Under the pieces are notes generated by a model. It was not told where the DNA came from, did not search any database, and saw only the letters and a program-made list of their open reading frames with translations. Positions 51,086 through 58,850 of a stretch of DNA of 58,850 nt are shown here, one piece after another. Source of the DNA: Enterocloster bolteae. Lineage in GTDB: Bacteria; Bacillota; Clostridia; Lachnospirales; Lachnospiraceae. The position numbers were made by a program, and so were the translations under genes. The stretch covers positions 1 to 58,850 of the forward strand of contig JAETNT010000023.1 in the NCBI GenBank assembly GCA_021772025.1, in the 5' to 3' direction. Positions within the stretch are counted from its first letter, which is position 1, and each line of letters starts with the position of its first letter.

Positions 51086-52078
51086 TTATAATAGTTCCCT
51101 ATATAGGCGAAGCACATTCCCATAAAATACAGCCTCAATTTCGGATATGGAAAAACCCGCCTGCTCTAAAGCAAGGGCAAGTTTTTGAAGGCCTGCCGCC
51201 GAATCAATCTCCATCCTCCCTCCAATACCGTCAAAGTCTGTGCCTAGCCCTATGCAGCTAATACCCCCTACCTTTTTTATATGCCGGATATGCTCCACCA
51301 TATCCCGAATAAGACTTTCTGCATCCTCCCTCTTCCTAAAATCCCGCAAAAAAGCGGAGCAGAAATTTAATCCCATAACGCCGCCTCTCTCGGCCAGTTT
51401 TTTTATCATATCATCCGTTAAATTCCTGGGATGGGAAGCCACAGCCCTGGCGTTAGAGTGACTGGCTACAAAAGGCTTTTTTGCATAACGGAATACATCG
51501 TAGATTCCGGCATCATTAAGATGGGAAATATCTAAAATTATTCCCAGCCGCTCCATTTCTTCCACAAAAGCCAGCCCGGTTTCCGTCAAGCCCCGGCTGG
51601 TATCCGCAATGCCGGTGCCGGCCATTGGCCCGTCCCAAAATACTTGATTGGGAAAAGCCAATTCGTTGTCATAATCCCAGGTTAACGTCATCATACGAAC
51701 TCCCAGACGATAAAAATCCCGGAGAATCCTTAGGTTTCCCCGGCATACCGCCCCTTCTTCTATCGTCAGCATGGCGGAAAGACGGCCCTTTTTCCAATTT
51801 TCCTCAATGTCCTTCCATGTTTTTACCACTGAAATTCGATCTTGGTTTGCTTCCATCTCCATATAGAACAAATCCAGAAGCTCCATAGCGTATTCCAAAG
51901 GATTCTCGGTTTCCTCCACATTTGTAAATATGGCAAAATTCTGAAGGCCGTAATCACCTGTCTTCAGCTTGTCTAAATCCACATGAAAAGAGTTGGAGTC
52001 CAGATGAGTCTCCTTTCCCTGTTTTTGGGCGCAGTAGATTTCCGACAAGGTATCGCAATGCATATCTGCCACTCTCAT
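51086..52078 (-). CDS. M19 family membrane-type dipeptidase
   Basis: This 330-aa zinc dipeptidase has MHCDTL (metal His/Asp), LTIEEGAV (bridging Glu), DISHLND and VASHSNARAV (metal His), and GLGTDFDGIGG (catalytic Asp). No signal peptide is evident, as usual in bacterial members. It cleaves dipeptides and sometimes beta-lactam-like or D-containing substrates. The ATG at 52078 follows GGAGG. It lies 16 bases after the ABC permease gene. Confidence 0.93.
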   Translation of the reverse strand: MRVADMHCDTLSEIYCAQKQGKETHLDSNSFHVDLDKLKTGDYGLQNFAIFTNVEETENPLEYAMELLDLFYMEMEANQDRISVVKTWKDIEENWKKGRLSAMLTIEEGAVCRGNLRILRDFYRLGVRMMTLTWDYDNELAFPNQVFWDGPMAGTGIADTSRGLTETGLAFVEEMERLGIILDISHLNDAGIYDVFRYAKKPFVASHSNARAVASHPRNLTDDMIKKLAERGGVMGLNFCSAFLRDFRKREDAESLIRDMVEHIRHIKKVGGISCIGLGTDFDGIGGRMEIDSAAGLQKLALALEQAGFSISEIEAVFYGNVLRLYRELL

Positions 52079-52094
52079 AACTTCCTCCGTTCTG

Positions 52095-53273
52095 TTATTC
52101 ACTTCTCAGCGCATCAATGGGATTTAGCCTGGCCGCCCTGCTGGCAGGCATATAGCCAAAGAGAAGGCCGATTCCTACCGATACGCTAAAGGATATGAGC
52201 ACAGCTCCCAGGGTAGGATTGGCAGTGATTCCCATAGCGGCTCCCACCAGTCTGGTGGCGGCGGCTCCCAGAAGGATTCCCATAATCCCCCCAATAGAGC
52301 TGGTTACGGCTGCCTCTATGACAAACTGCTCCATGATCACTCTTCTTCTGGCCCCCAGGGATTTACGGATACCGATCTCTCTGGTCCTCTCTGTAACCGA
52401 AACCAGCATAATGTTCATAACCCCTACCCCGGCAACCAGAAGGGATATCCCTGCAATGCCTCCCAGCATGGCGGACATCATGGCAATCTGTTCATTTAAG
52501 GAATCCACCATCTCGCTGTTGGCCGTAATCCGGTACAGACTATCGTTCTTAAAGATGTCCATAAGAAACTCCTCCAAAAGAGCCTTACAGCTTTCTGTTT
52601 CCTCCACCTTCTCAGTAGCAAATACGTACTGATTAATGTCGGCGTTTCTGGACATCTTAACGGCAACGCTGTAGGGAATCCAGACAAAATCATCTGTTCC
52701 CCCTTCTTCCAGCTCATTCTGATCCTGACGTTTTACCACACCTACTATTTTAAAGGCATATCCTCCAATTTTCAAGGTCTCTCCCAACGCTTTCTCAGAA
52801 TTTCCGTATAGCTCATTGGCCACAAAATATCCTACCACACAAATTTTCTGCCTGCCGATAATGTCCGAATACTGGATATTGCGCCCTGCTTCCAGCTCAT
52901 AGCCCTTTAAGTCCAGGTATTCTTCACTGTAGCCTCCCACGCTGGTAGAGGACAGGCTGTCACTTCCATGCTTTACCACCGTAGATACCATGACCTGAGG
53001 GCTCATCTGGGCAAACTTATCCCGGTTTCCCTCATAAAATCCATACATCTGATCATCACTTGCAGAACGGGTAGGCGTGTTGGTAAGCCTGACAGACATC
53101 TGGTTGACGCCCATGCTGGCAAAGCTTTCCACCACAGTAGACATATAGGCGTTTACCACACTGACCAGTATAATAACAGACGCTACGCCGATAATAATTC
53201 CCAGCATGGTCAAAAAAGAACGCATTTTATTGCCCCATATACTCCGAAGAGCCATTTTAAAGGATTGCAGCAT
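52095..53273 (-). CDS. ABC exporter permease, MacB/YknZ type
   Basis: This 392-aa permease has helix 1 near residues 15-40 (SFLTMLGIIIGVASVIILVS), a large outside domain to about 265 (MacB_PCD), and three C-terminal helices (FtsX-like) ending in ARLNPIDALRSE. It forms an exporter with the following ATPase and the adaptor. Its start overlaps the ATPase gene by 17 bases. Confidence 0.93.
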   Translation of the reverse strand: MLQSFKMALRSIWGNKMRSFLTMLGIIIGVASVIILVSVVNAYMSTVVESFASMGVNQMSVRLTNTPTRSASDDQMYGFYEGNRDKFAQMSPQVMVSTVVKHGSDSLSSTSVGGYSEEYLDLKGYELEAGRNIQYSDIIGRQKICVVGYFVANELYGNSEKALGETLKIGGYAFKIVGVVKRQDQNELEEGGTDDFVWIPYSVAVKMSRNADINQYVFATEKVEETESCKALLEEFLMDIFKNDSLYRITANSEMVDSLNEQIAMMSAMLGGIAGISLLVAGVGVMNIMLVSVTERTREIGIRKSLGARRRVIMEQFVIEAAVTSSIGGIMGILLGAAATRLVGAAMGITANPTLGAVLISFSVSVGIGLLFGYMPASRAARLNPIDALRSE

Positions 53274-53979
53274 AATCTTTTACATCTCCGTCAAAATTAA
53301 TCTTTCCGTCATGGATCCGCACCACCCGTCTGGCTTCCATAGCAATGGAGCTGTCGTGGGTAATCATGACAATGGTGTTTCCCTCCGTATTTAGCTGCTT
53401 AAGAAAGTCCAGCACTTCCCTGCTGGTTTTAGAGTCCAGGGCTCCGGTAGGCTCATCGGCCAAAATCAGCGATGGTTCCCCTGCCAGCGCTCTGGCAATG
53501 GAAACTCTTTGCTGCTGGCCGCCGGAGAGCTGATTGGGACGGTTTTTATATTTATCCTTTAATCCCACTTTCTCTAAAGAGGCCATAGCTCTCTCCCGCC
53601 GCTCCGCGCTTCCCACTCCTGCATAGAGAAGAGGAAGCTCTACGTTTTCCAGCAGGTTTAGCTTAGAAAGCAGGTTATACTGCTGAAAAATAAAGCCGAT
53701 CATCCTGTTGCGGATCCCAGCCAGCTCATCATCGCTCATATCGCTGACATCCTGGCCGCCTAAGTAGTAAGTTCCCTCTGTAGGAACATCCAGAGCTCCG
53801 ATAATGTTCATCAGGGTAGACTTGCCGCTGCCTGACTTTCCCACAATGGCTACAAATTCCCCTTTATAAATCGTTAAGGATATGCCGTCGTTGGCTTTCA
53901 CCTCCTGGTCTCCCATCCGATAAATTTTATGAATCCCGTTAAGCTCAATGAGGGGCGCTTCTTTTTTTCCTGCTTCCAT
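53257..53979 (-). CDS. ABC exporter ATP-binding protein, MacB/YknY type
   Basis: This 240-aa ATPase has Walker A GKSGSGKST, signature LSGGQQQRVSIARAL, Walker B LILADEPTGALDS and H-loop MITHD. It matches the LolD/MacB group that powers mechanotransmission exporters. AGGAGG stands before the ATG. It follows the adaptor gene by 11 bases. Confidence 0.95.
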   Translation of the reverse strand: MEAGKKEAPLIELNGIHKIYRMGDQEVKANDGISLTIYKGEFVAIVGKSGSGKSTLMNIIGALDVPTEGTYYLGGQDVSDMSDDELAGIRNRMIGFIFQQYNLLSKLNLLENVELPLLYAGVGSAERRERAMASLEKVGLKDKYKNRPNQLSGGQQQRVSIARALAGEPSLILADEPTGALDSKTSREVLDFLKQLNTEGNTIVMITHDSSIAMEARRVVRIHDGKINFDGDVKDYAAIL

Positions 53980-53990
53980 AAAAAGACCTC

Positions 53991-55697
53991 CTATCTCCGG
54001 CCGCCGCTTCCGCCTCCGCCGCCGGGGGCCCCCATGCCTGGGCCTCCCATACCGGGGCCTCCTGCCTGGAATCCCTGCATACCGCCGAAAGTTTCTGTGC
54101 TTTGGCTGGATTGATTTATATACACCTCATCTCCTTCAGATAGTCCTTCCAAAATCTCCACATACTGATCATTGGTAAGGCCGGCGGTTACTTCTACCGC
54201 CCGAAATCCCGCCGGAACGCCTCTGTCTTCCGAAGCAGCCGTATCGTCTTTCACATATACCCGGCTGCCTCTCATCAGGGAATCTACCGGAATGGTCAAT
54301 ACATTCTCCGCCTGATCAATGATAATGGTTCCATCCACATTCATACCCGGAAGCAGCTTTCCCACCTCATCCAGGGTTACGGTTACCGGATAGTTGGTAA
54401 CGCCGTTGCTGTAAGAGCTCTGCAGGCTTACGTTGGTTACCTTCCCGGTAAAGGTCTCCCCCTCAAAAGCATCTGCCGTCACCTCCACAGCCTGCCCCAC
54501 CTCCACCTTCTGGATGTCCAGCTCGTCAATGGACATTTCAAAGGTTAAGGAGGACAAGTCATAGATAACTGCCATAGTAGTATCCGCGTTACCGGAACGG
54601 CTTATATTATCCCCTACCTTAGCAGCCTTTTGAATTACCTGGCCAGAAATAGGGGCTGTAATGGTGTAATTTTCCAGGTTGTCCTGGGTGCTCTCCAGTT
54701 TGTTTCTGGCTGATTCCAGGCCTTCCTCCGCCTGCTCCAGGGAATTTTTATAGCTTTCCAGCAAATCCTTTGCGGATTTTTCTGTTATGGTAAAAATCGG
54801 CTGGCCCTCTGTTACATAGTCTCCTTCATTTACCAAAAGCCCGGCGATTTCCACGCCGCTGTTTCCGGAAATACTGGCACTCATGGTTTTATCTACAGAA
54901 GCCGTAAAGCTTCCTTCTTCACTGCAGGCAAATTCTCCTACTACCGCTGTTGCCGTCATATCCCCGGTCATTCCGCCGGGGTTGGCTACCATAATAGTAA
55001 CATAGCGCACCAGACGGCCGCCGGAAAGGGTTTCGTCCATACTGCTAACAGCGCTTACCACTCCCGGAAGCTGCTCTCCCGTGCCGCTTAAAGTAACAAC
55101 AGCCTGGCTTCCTACCGGAATCAGAGCCGCCTCCTCCCTTAAAAAAGGAAGCCTCAGTTTCATTGCGGCATCGCTGTAGATATCTGCAATCTGGGAACCG
55201 TTGCTGATCCTGTCGCCTGCTTCCACATAGAGGTTTTTAATATATCCTGTTTCCGTGGCCTTGTATGTATTTCCGCTCCACTTGGCCTGAACCTCTGCAT
55301 AGTTCTCTACGGCGCTGTTGTAAGAGTTTTCCGCCCTGGAGACAGAATTATTGGCAGTATTCAGCTCCGAGTCAATGGAGGACGGATCGATCTGATAGAG
55401 GATCTGTCCCTTTTCCACCTGATCTCCTTCCTCAAAATCCGCTGTCATTACCTCTCCCTCTACCAAGGAAGTAATGGTATAGGTATCCTTAGCTGCTAAG
55501 GTTCCAGAGGAGGACAGCTCTGAAGTAATGCTCTGTCTGGTAACCTGGGCGGTACGGCTCTCCTCTGCTAAAGCTCCGGCAGGTTTTGTCCTCCGTCCCA
55601 CCAATATGGCTGCGGCAAGGAGCAGCGCCAGACAAATAAAAATTCCTATCAGCCATCTGTTTTTCTTTTTATTTCTTTTTCTGCTTCTCTTTTCCAT
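53991..55697 (-). CDS. Periplasmic-adaptor-like protein (HlyD/MacA/YknX type)
   Basis: This 568-aa adaptor has a basic start, one membrane helix (about 16-34), two lipoyl-like halves (VMTADFEEGDQVEKGQILYQ and APISGQVIQKAAKVGDNISR), a coiled coil (about 305-340) and beta-barrel segments. The C-terminus is a Gly/Met/Pro-rich tail (FGGMQGFQAGGPGMGG and on). In a Gram-positive cell it probably spans the cell wall for the MacB-type permease. The insertion between the halves makes it longer than typical YknX. Confidence 0.9.
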   Translation of the reverse strand: MEKRSRKRNKKKNRWLIGIFICLALLLAAAILVGRRTKPAGALAEESRTAQVTRQSITSELSSSGTLAAKDTYTITSLVEGEVMTADFEEGDQVEKGQILYQIDPSSIDSELNTANNSVSRAENSYNSAVENYAEVQAKWSGNTYKATETGYIKNLYVEAGDRISNGSQIADIYSDAAMKLRLPFLREEAALIPVGSQAVVTLSGTGEQLPGVVSAVSSMDETLSGGRLVRYVTIMVANPGGMTGDMTATAVVGEFACSEEGSFTASVDKTMSASISGNSGVEIAGLLVNEGDYVTEGQPIFTITEKSAKDLLESYKNSLEQAEEGLESARNKLESTQDNLENYTITAPISGQVIQKAAKVGDNISRSGNADTTMAVIYDLSSLTFEMSIDELDIQKVEVGQAVEVTADAFEGETFTGKVTNVSLQSSYSNGVTNYPVTVTLDEVGKLLPGMNVDGTIIIDQAENVLTIPVDSLMRGSRVYVKDDTAASEDRGVPAGFRAVEVTAGLTNDQYVEILEGLSEGDEVYINQSSQSTETFGGMQGFQAGGPGMGGPGMGAPGGGGGSGGRR

Positions 55698-55715
55698 GAG
55701 TGCTCTCCTGTCAGC

Positions 55716-56825
55716 CTATAATTCTAAGAAGTCTACTACCCGATAGGCAGCTTCCCCATTCTGATTGGTAGTTTTCTCACAGATGAGAACCACCTCATCT
55801 CCTACCCGTACCGTTCCGTACATGGAAAAGGCGTACTGAAGCTCAGAGGATGTCAGTGTATATTCTGCCTGTGGGTCCTCCTCATCGTCATTGTCCAAAA
55901 GGACAGCGCTGGGAATCATAATATCAGACGAACTGTAATAAATATGGCTTACTTCCCCACGGACTACTACCCGGCCTGTATCTTCATCATCTCCGTCTGC
56001 AGAATAAAACCATACGGTTTTGGTGGAAGCGTTCCAGTAAACCACCCCATAGCCGCTGTTAGTTAAGGCGCTTTTTACAGTTTCCTCATAAACGGTTTTG
56101 CCGTCTAAAAACCAGCTGGCCTCCGATGTATCAAAAGGAATTATGCTGGAAAGATTCTGAGATCTGCGTACCAGCTTGGGACCTTTCAGGCTGTTGTCCA
56201 CCATATTTAAGGGGTTAATCTCCCCGTCCGCCGTAAGCTCGCAGTCCAGAATGCTTCCGTAAATCGTATTAGAATCCTTCGGTTTCGTCCTCAAAAGGTT
56301 GTAAAGCAGGTTAATGCAATCTTTTTTATTTAAAACCTCATCCTCCTGTCTGTCAATTCCTTCCCCCAGCTCTAAAAACTGAAACTTAGCCCTTCGGGCG
56401 TTAACCTGATCCCCGGCAAAGTCCTGGTTCGTATATCCCAGCATTGTCAGGATGGCTCGCTCTCCTTCCTGCATGGTTATATAATCGTCCGGCCGGAATA
56501 CTCCTCCCAGATATCCGCTCATCCAGCCCTCCTTGGCCGCAATCCGGATATAGGATGCATATTGGCTGTCTCTTGGCACATCGGAAAACACGGACACACT
56601 GCTGGCAGAGCTTGCCACACTTCTGTGTTCTGAGGCCAAAACCAGCATTTTGGCAAATTCCCCTCTGGTTACATTGGCCCCAGTATTGTAAGAGTCGGTA
56701 ATGCCGGAAAGCTCAATGACCCTCTCTCTCATATCATAACTCACTGATGCCTGGGCCTGAAAAGGCGTCAGCACCGACGCCGCCGTCAGCACCGCCAGAA
56801 ACCCGCAGTTTCTTCTTTGATTCAT
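55716..56825 (-). CDS. Secreted S-layer-homology domain protein
   Basis: This 369-aa exported protein has a signal peptide ending near AQA (residue about 26), then SLH-type repeats (ANVTRGEFAKMLVLASEHR, FSDVPRDSQYASYIRIAAKE, YITMQEGERAILTMLGY) to about residue 165 and an unrecognised beta-rich domain. SLH modules bind secondary wall polymers. The ATG at 56825 follows GAGAGGAG. It precedes the adaptor gene by 18 bases and may anchor or assist the exporter. Confidence 0.87.
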   Translation of the reverse strand: MNQRRNCGFLAVLTAASVLTPFQAQASVSYDMRERVIELSGITDSYNTGANVTRGEFAKMLVLASEHRSVASSASSVSVFSDVPRDSQYASYIRIAAKEGWMSGYLGGVFRPDDYITMQEGERAILTMLGYTNQDFAGDQVNARRAKFQFLELGEGIDRQEDEVLNKKDCINLLYNLLRTKPKDSNTIYGSILDCELTADGEINPLNMVDNSLKGPKLVRRSQNLSSIIPFDTSEASWFLDGKTVYEETVKSALTNSGYGVVYWNASTKTVWFYSADGDDEDTGRVVVRGEVSHIYYSSSDIMIPSAVLLDNDDEEDPQAEYTLTSSELQYAFSMYGTVRVGDEVVLICEKTTNQNGEAAYRVVDFLEL

Positions 56826-56956
56826 ATGATAAACTCCTCTCATAGCGTTGGGATTTATCCATATTCTAGCAAAAGGTTGTGTTTATTTTGTGATTTCTTT
56901 TAGAAAAATTTAAGATTATCCTGGCAAAGCAAAAGCAGTTGTTGTAAAATAACTGG

Positions 56957-56983
56957 AGATACCTTTGTCCACTAAGGGTATCT
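56957..56983. other. Hairpin between the SLH gene and the GNAT gene
   Basis: AGATACCTTT, loop of seven, AAGGGTATCT; nine of ten pairs. No clear T-run. It marks the change from the core region to the AT-rich right end and could be a leader structure of the GNAT gene. Confidence 0.5.
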
Positions 56984-57031
56984 TATATTAAGTAATGAAG
57001 CATATTCATCGGAATTTAAGGAGAATAATCT

Positions 57032-57580
57032 ATGATATTTAATCCTCTAAAAGTAATCGACAAAACCGGATGCGAGGTAATACTGAGAAATGCAAAAATA
57101 GAGGATGCCGAAAATCTGATAAACTATTTGAAAATTACCGCCTCGGAAACGCCATATTTGATTAGGGAACCCGATGAGGTTACTTTATCACTTGAGCAAG
57201 AACAGAGCTTCATTCAGAGAATCATGGATTCAGACAGGGAATTACTGCTTATGGCAATCATTGATGGAAAGCATATTGGCAACTGTTCTCTTATGAGTAT
57301 TGGAGAATATAAGAGATACCGACATAGATGCAGCATTGCAGTAGCCTTGTATCAAGAATACTGCAAAAGAGGCATTGGAAAAATTATGTTGGAAACCATT
57401 TTAGAGGCAGCAAAAAATGCTGGTTATGAACAGGCGGAATTAGAAGTAATTACAGATAATAAAACCGCAATCGCATTGTATGAGAATCTAGGTTTTGAGA
57501 AGTATGGGCACTTTCCTGATAATATAAAATATGAAAACGGGAACTATGCAGATGCCTATTGGATGATGAAAAAATTATGA
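57032..57580 (+). CDS. GNAT family N-acetyltransferase
   Basis: This 182-aa acetyltransferase (Acetyltransf_1 type) has the acetyl-CoA loop QEYCKRGIGKIMLETILEAA and the C-terminal NKTAIALYENLGFEKYGHFP. The substrate is unknown. AAGGAG lies before the ATG. Its bases are visibly richer in A and T than the genes to its left, and it stands next to decayed transposase genes, so it was possibly acquired by transfer. Confidence 0.88.
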   Translation: MIFNPLKVIDKTGCEVILRNAKIEDAENLINYLKITASETPYLIREPDEVTLSLEQEQSFIQRIMDSDRELLLMAIIDGKHIGNCSLMSIGEYKRYRHRCSIAVALYQEYCKRGIGKIMLETILEAAKNAGYEQAELEVITDNKTAIALYENLGFEKYGHFPDNIKYENGNYADAYWMMKKL

Positions 57581-57609
57581 TAAAGGGGTATTTTTATTGT
57601 GAAGCAAAC

Positions 57610-57795
57610 GGGGATGTGTTTGTTTCGTATGTTAATAAATTCCTGGATGCTTCCCCCGATCCGGTCCTTGTTGTAAAGCATTCCGTTCTTTAAACAGCCA
57701 AACAACCCTTTACAGGCAGAATTATCAGCGGGGTATCCTTTGGGGGCATGGAGCATTCGAGACCCTGCCTGCTCCATCCGGCGAATAATGAACAT
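57610..57795 (-). pseudogene. IS3-family transposase (orfB) fragment
   Basis: The minus-strand frame reads IIRRMEQAGSRMLHAPKGYP then ADNSACKGLFGCLKNGMLY, which resembles the end of the IS3/IS150 integrase core (usual form RMEQAG...KGxxxDNSACEGFFGRLKNE). A stop lies just upstream of the first Met, and similarity ends near QEFI, so both ends are lost. It is non-functional. Confidence 0.75.
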
Positions 57796-57917
57796 TTCTT
57801 AACTCAAATAGAGCGAAGGTGTCGCTCAATCGTAACCGTCAAATAATACCGCGGGTAAATATAAAAATACCCCAGCCCTTTGCGAGTTGGAGTAATTCAC
57901 ATGCGATTTTTGATAGA

Positions 57918-58306
57918 TTAGAGTTTTTCACTCCAAGGCGTCAGCTCTGCGAGCTGTTCGTCGGTCATATCTTTCGTTGGCCTCTGCTCCAGAAGAAATT
58001 TTAGATATCCGTAAATATTAGACCTGGACTCCATACTGTTTCCAGTCTTTTTCCTGCCGGTAAAGGGGCAGGCTGTTGGCGTTCTTCTGATACATGGTCC
58101 ATGCAACCGCGGACGCGAAAGCAGGACCTTTTCCAACCAAAGCTTCCGGAGCTCGAGATTTTACAATTACCGGTTTTTCTGTATCACCGAGTCCCTCTTT
58201 GCAGGACGGGCAGCCATAACTCTGTCTGCTCAGATATCATTGTCTTCAGTTGTGATATGGTGTCTTTCAACTCTCTGAGCTGGATATCTTTCGCGCTAAA
58301 AGCCAT
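57918..58306 (-). pseudogene. IS66-family transposase (TnpC) remnant with internal deletion
   Basis: An intact-looking start at 58306 (GAGGAGAG before the ATG; MAFSAKDIQLRELKDTISQL) gives the N-terminal leucine-rich part of IS66 TnpC. After about 30 residues similarity stops. The C-terminus appears in the frame ending at 57918 (YGYLKFLLEQRPTKDMTDEQ, then LTPWSEK and stop). About 400 central residues, including the catalytic core, are gone. Confidence 0.75.
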
Positions 58307-58448
58307 CGTTTCTCTCCTCGGATTTGATACCTTTATTATACCAGAAACAAGGTTGCTACTAAAGGAAAAAGAGGTCTGAAAAATACCGAATTTACAGGCA
58401 ATTTCCGTACTTTTCTGTACAGGATTTTTCTTCAAATGCAGATGCTTT

Positions 58449-58574
58449 TCACTCTGTTTTCAGCGCCTTTGGCTGGTCAATATCAATCCCTGACATCAGC
58501 CAGTCAAACTCCCAGCAGGAAAGATTCCTAACCTCCGACTGTTTCCTTGGCCATTGATAGCCTCCATCCAAATC
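58449..58574 (-). pseudogene. IS66-family TnpB C-terminal fragment
   Basis: Reading back from the TGA at 58449-58451, the minus strand encodes YQWPRKQSEVRNLS, then WLMSGIDIDQPKALKTE. These match the conserved end of IS66 TnpB (FQWPR...EVRNLS...WLMSGLDIDQPKA). The upstream part has diverged or been replaced. It stands ahead of the TnpC remnant in the usual IS66 order. Confidence 0.75.
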
Positions 58575-58850
58575 TGCATTACCAAATGGAACATATGTCA
58601 TTTCGTATCCATGGCAACTGGCAGATTCTTACTTCTGATCCCGCCATTCTGACAGAGGACAGAATCCTGATAGGAGATGATATCCACTTTGCAACAGCAC
58701 AAAAATGATTTTTGTAGTGGTTTCCAAAATATATTTTTCAACGAATCATGAAGGGTTATCACAGCCTATAATGAAAATGGGGACTGGCTCCACTACTGTT
58801 TTTAGTTTCCTTTTGGCTTTATAATAGCTTCAGGCAGGATCAAGTTTGAT
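58575..58850. other. Gene-poor end of window
   Basis: No recognised gene. A 40-codon open frame on the plus strand (58586-58708, HGNWQILTSDPAILTEDRIL in its middle) lacks a ribosome site and a family match. The rest is AT-rich and probably decayed insertion-sequence DNA. Confidence 0.4.

Noticed and set aside
58586..58708. 40-codon plus-strand ORF
   Set aside because: No ribosome site, no known family and surrounded by decayed transposase DNA; mentioned only in the end-of-window note.
1..58850. CRISPR arrays, tRNA or rRNA genes
   Set aside because: I saw no spaced direct repeats, tRNA-like cloverleaf ends or rRNA signatures on reading; a dedicated scan (tRNAscan, CRISPR finder) was not possible.

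Overview
The window reads as chromosomal DNA from a spore-forming, low-to-mid GC Firmicute, most likely a Lachnospiraceae member (Clostridium cluster XIVa). Evidence: spoIIA and spoVA sporulation genes; a T-box leader; Firmicute families such as DUF4364, YlmC/YmxH, YqeG, ComFB, YjfB, PFL (UPF0210), WalJ and TmcAL; SigA-type promoters with 17-base spacers; and strong AGGAGG ribosome sites. Almost all genes lie on the minus strand. The plus-strand genes are an alpha/beta hydrolase (6289-7245), coaX (36663-37442), comFB-tmcAL (37871-39468) and a GNAT gene at the right end.

Layout, left to right. 1-3420: spoIIAA-AB-AC (anti-anti-sigma, anti-sigma, sigma F), then an unrecognised 52-aa membrane ORF and spoVAA-AB-AC. 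3522-6087: a membrane TPR protein with a 49-aa gene before it, and an AIM24-family protein. 6289-11716: hydrolase, then (minus) a T-box leader followed by GNAT, valS and an orphan Dam-type methylase. 11788-20039: a five-gene run made of a giant DUF5717-like protein, a DUF5716-like actin/Hsp70-fold protein, a 270-aa partner, an Fe-S aldo/keto reductase and an ArsC/Spx-like protein, plus DUF4364 and a small membrane protein. 20052-25858: SWIM/SNF2 helicase, argS and a secreted NlpC/P60 protein. 26041-29349: efp, a fused aroD-aroK gene, yqeG, nrdR and ylmC. 29491-37442: metNIQ, pepV, prfC, and divergent coaBC/coaX. 37511-42381: yjfB, comFB-tmcAL, a methyltransferase, PFL and an ACT protein. 42544-45402: walJ, coaE, citrate synthase. 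45422-56825: SH3/NlpC hydrolase, phoPR-like two-component genes behind a Na/Pi transporter with a Pho-box-like array, an M19 dipeptidase, a MacB/YknXYZ-type ABC exporter and an S-layer-homology protein. 57032-58850: an AT-rich GNAT and decayed IS3 and IS66 remnants.

Most of the window is core housekeeping. The features that stand out are the DUF5717/DUF5716 operon, a TTGTCGAAA (Spo0A-box-like) 9-mer found in three intergenic regions, a family of sequence-related hairpins between genes, short ORFs coupled to spoVAA and to citrate synthase, an operator-like palindrome on the efp promoter, and the T-box operon that carries unrelated passengers. All functional statements come from reading the sequence and recalled family knowledge; no search was run.
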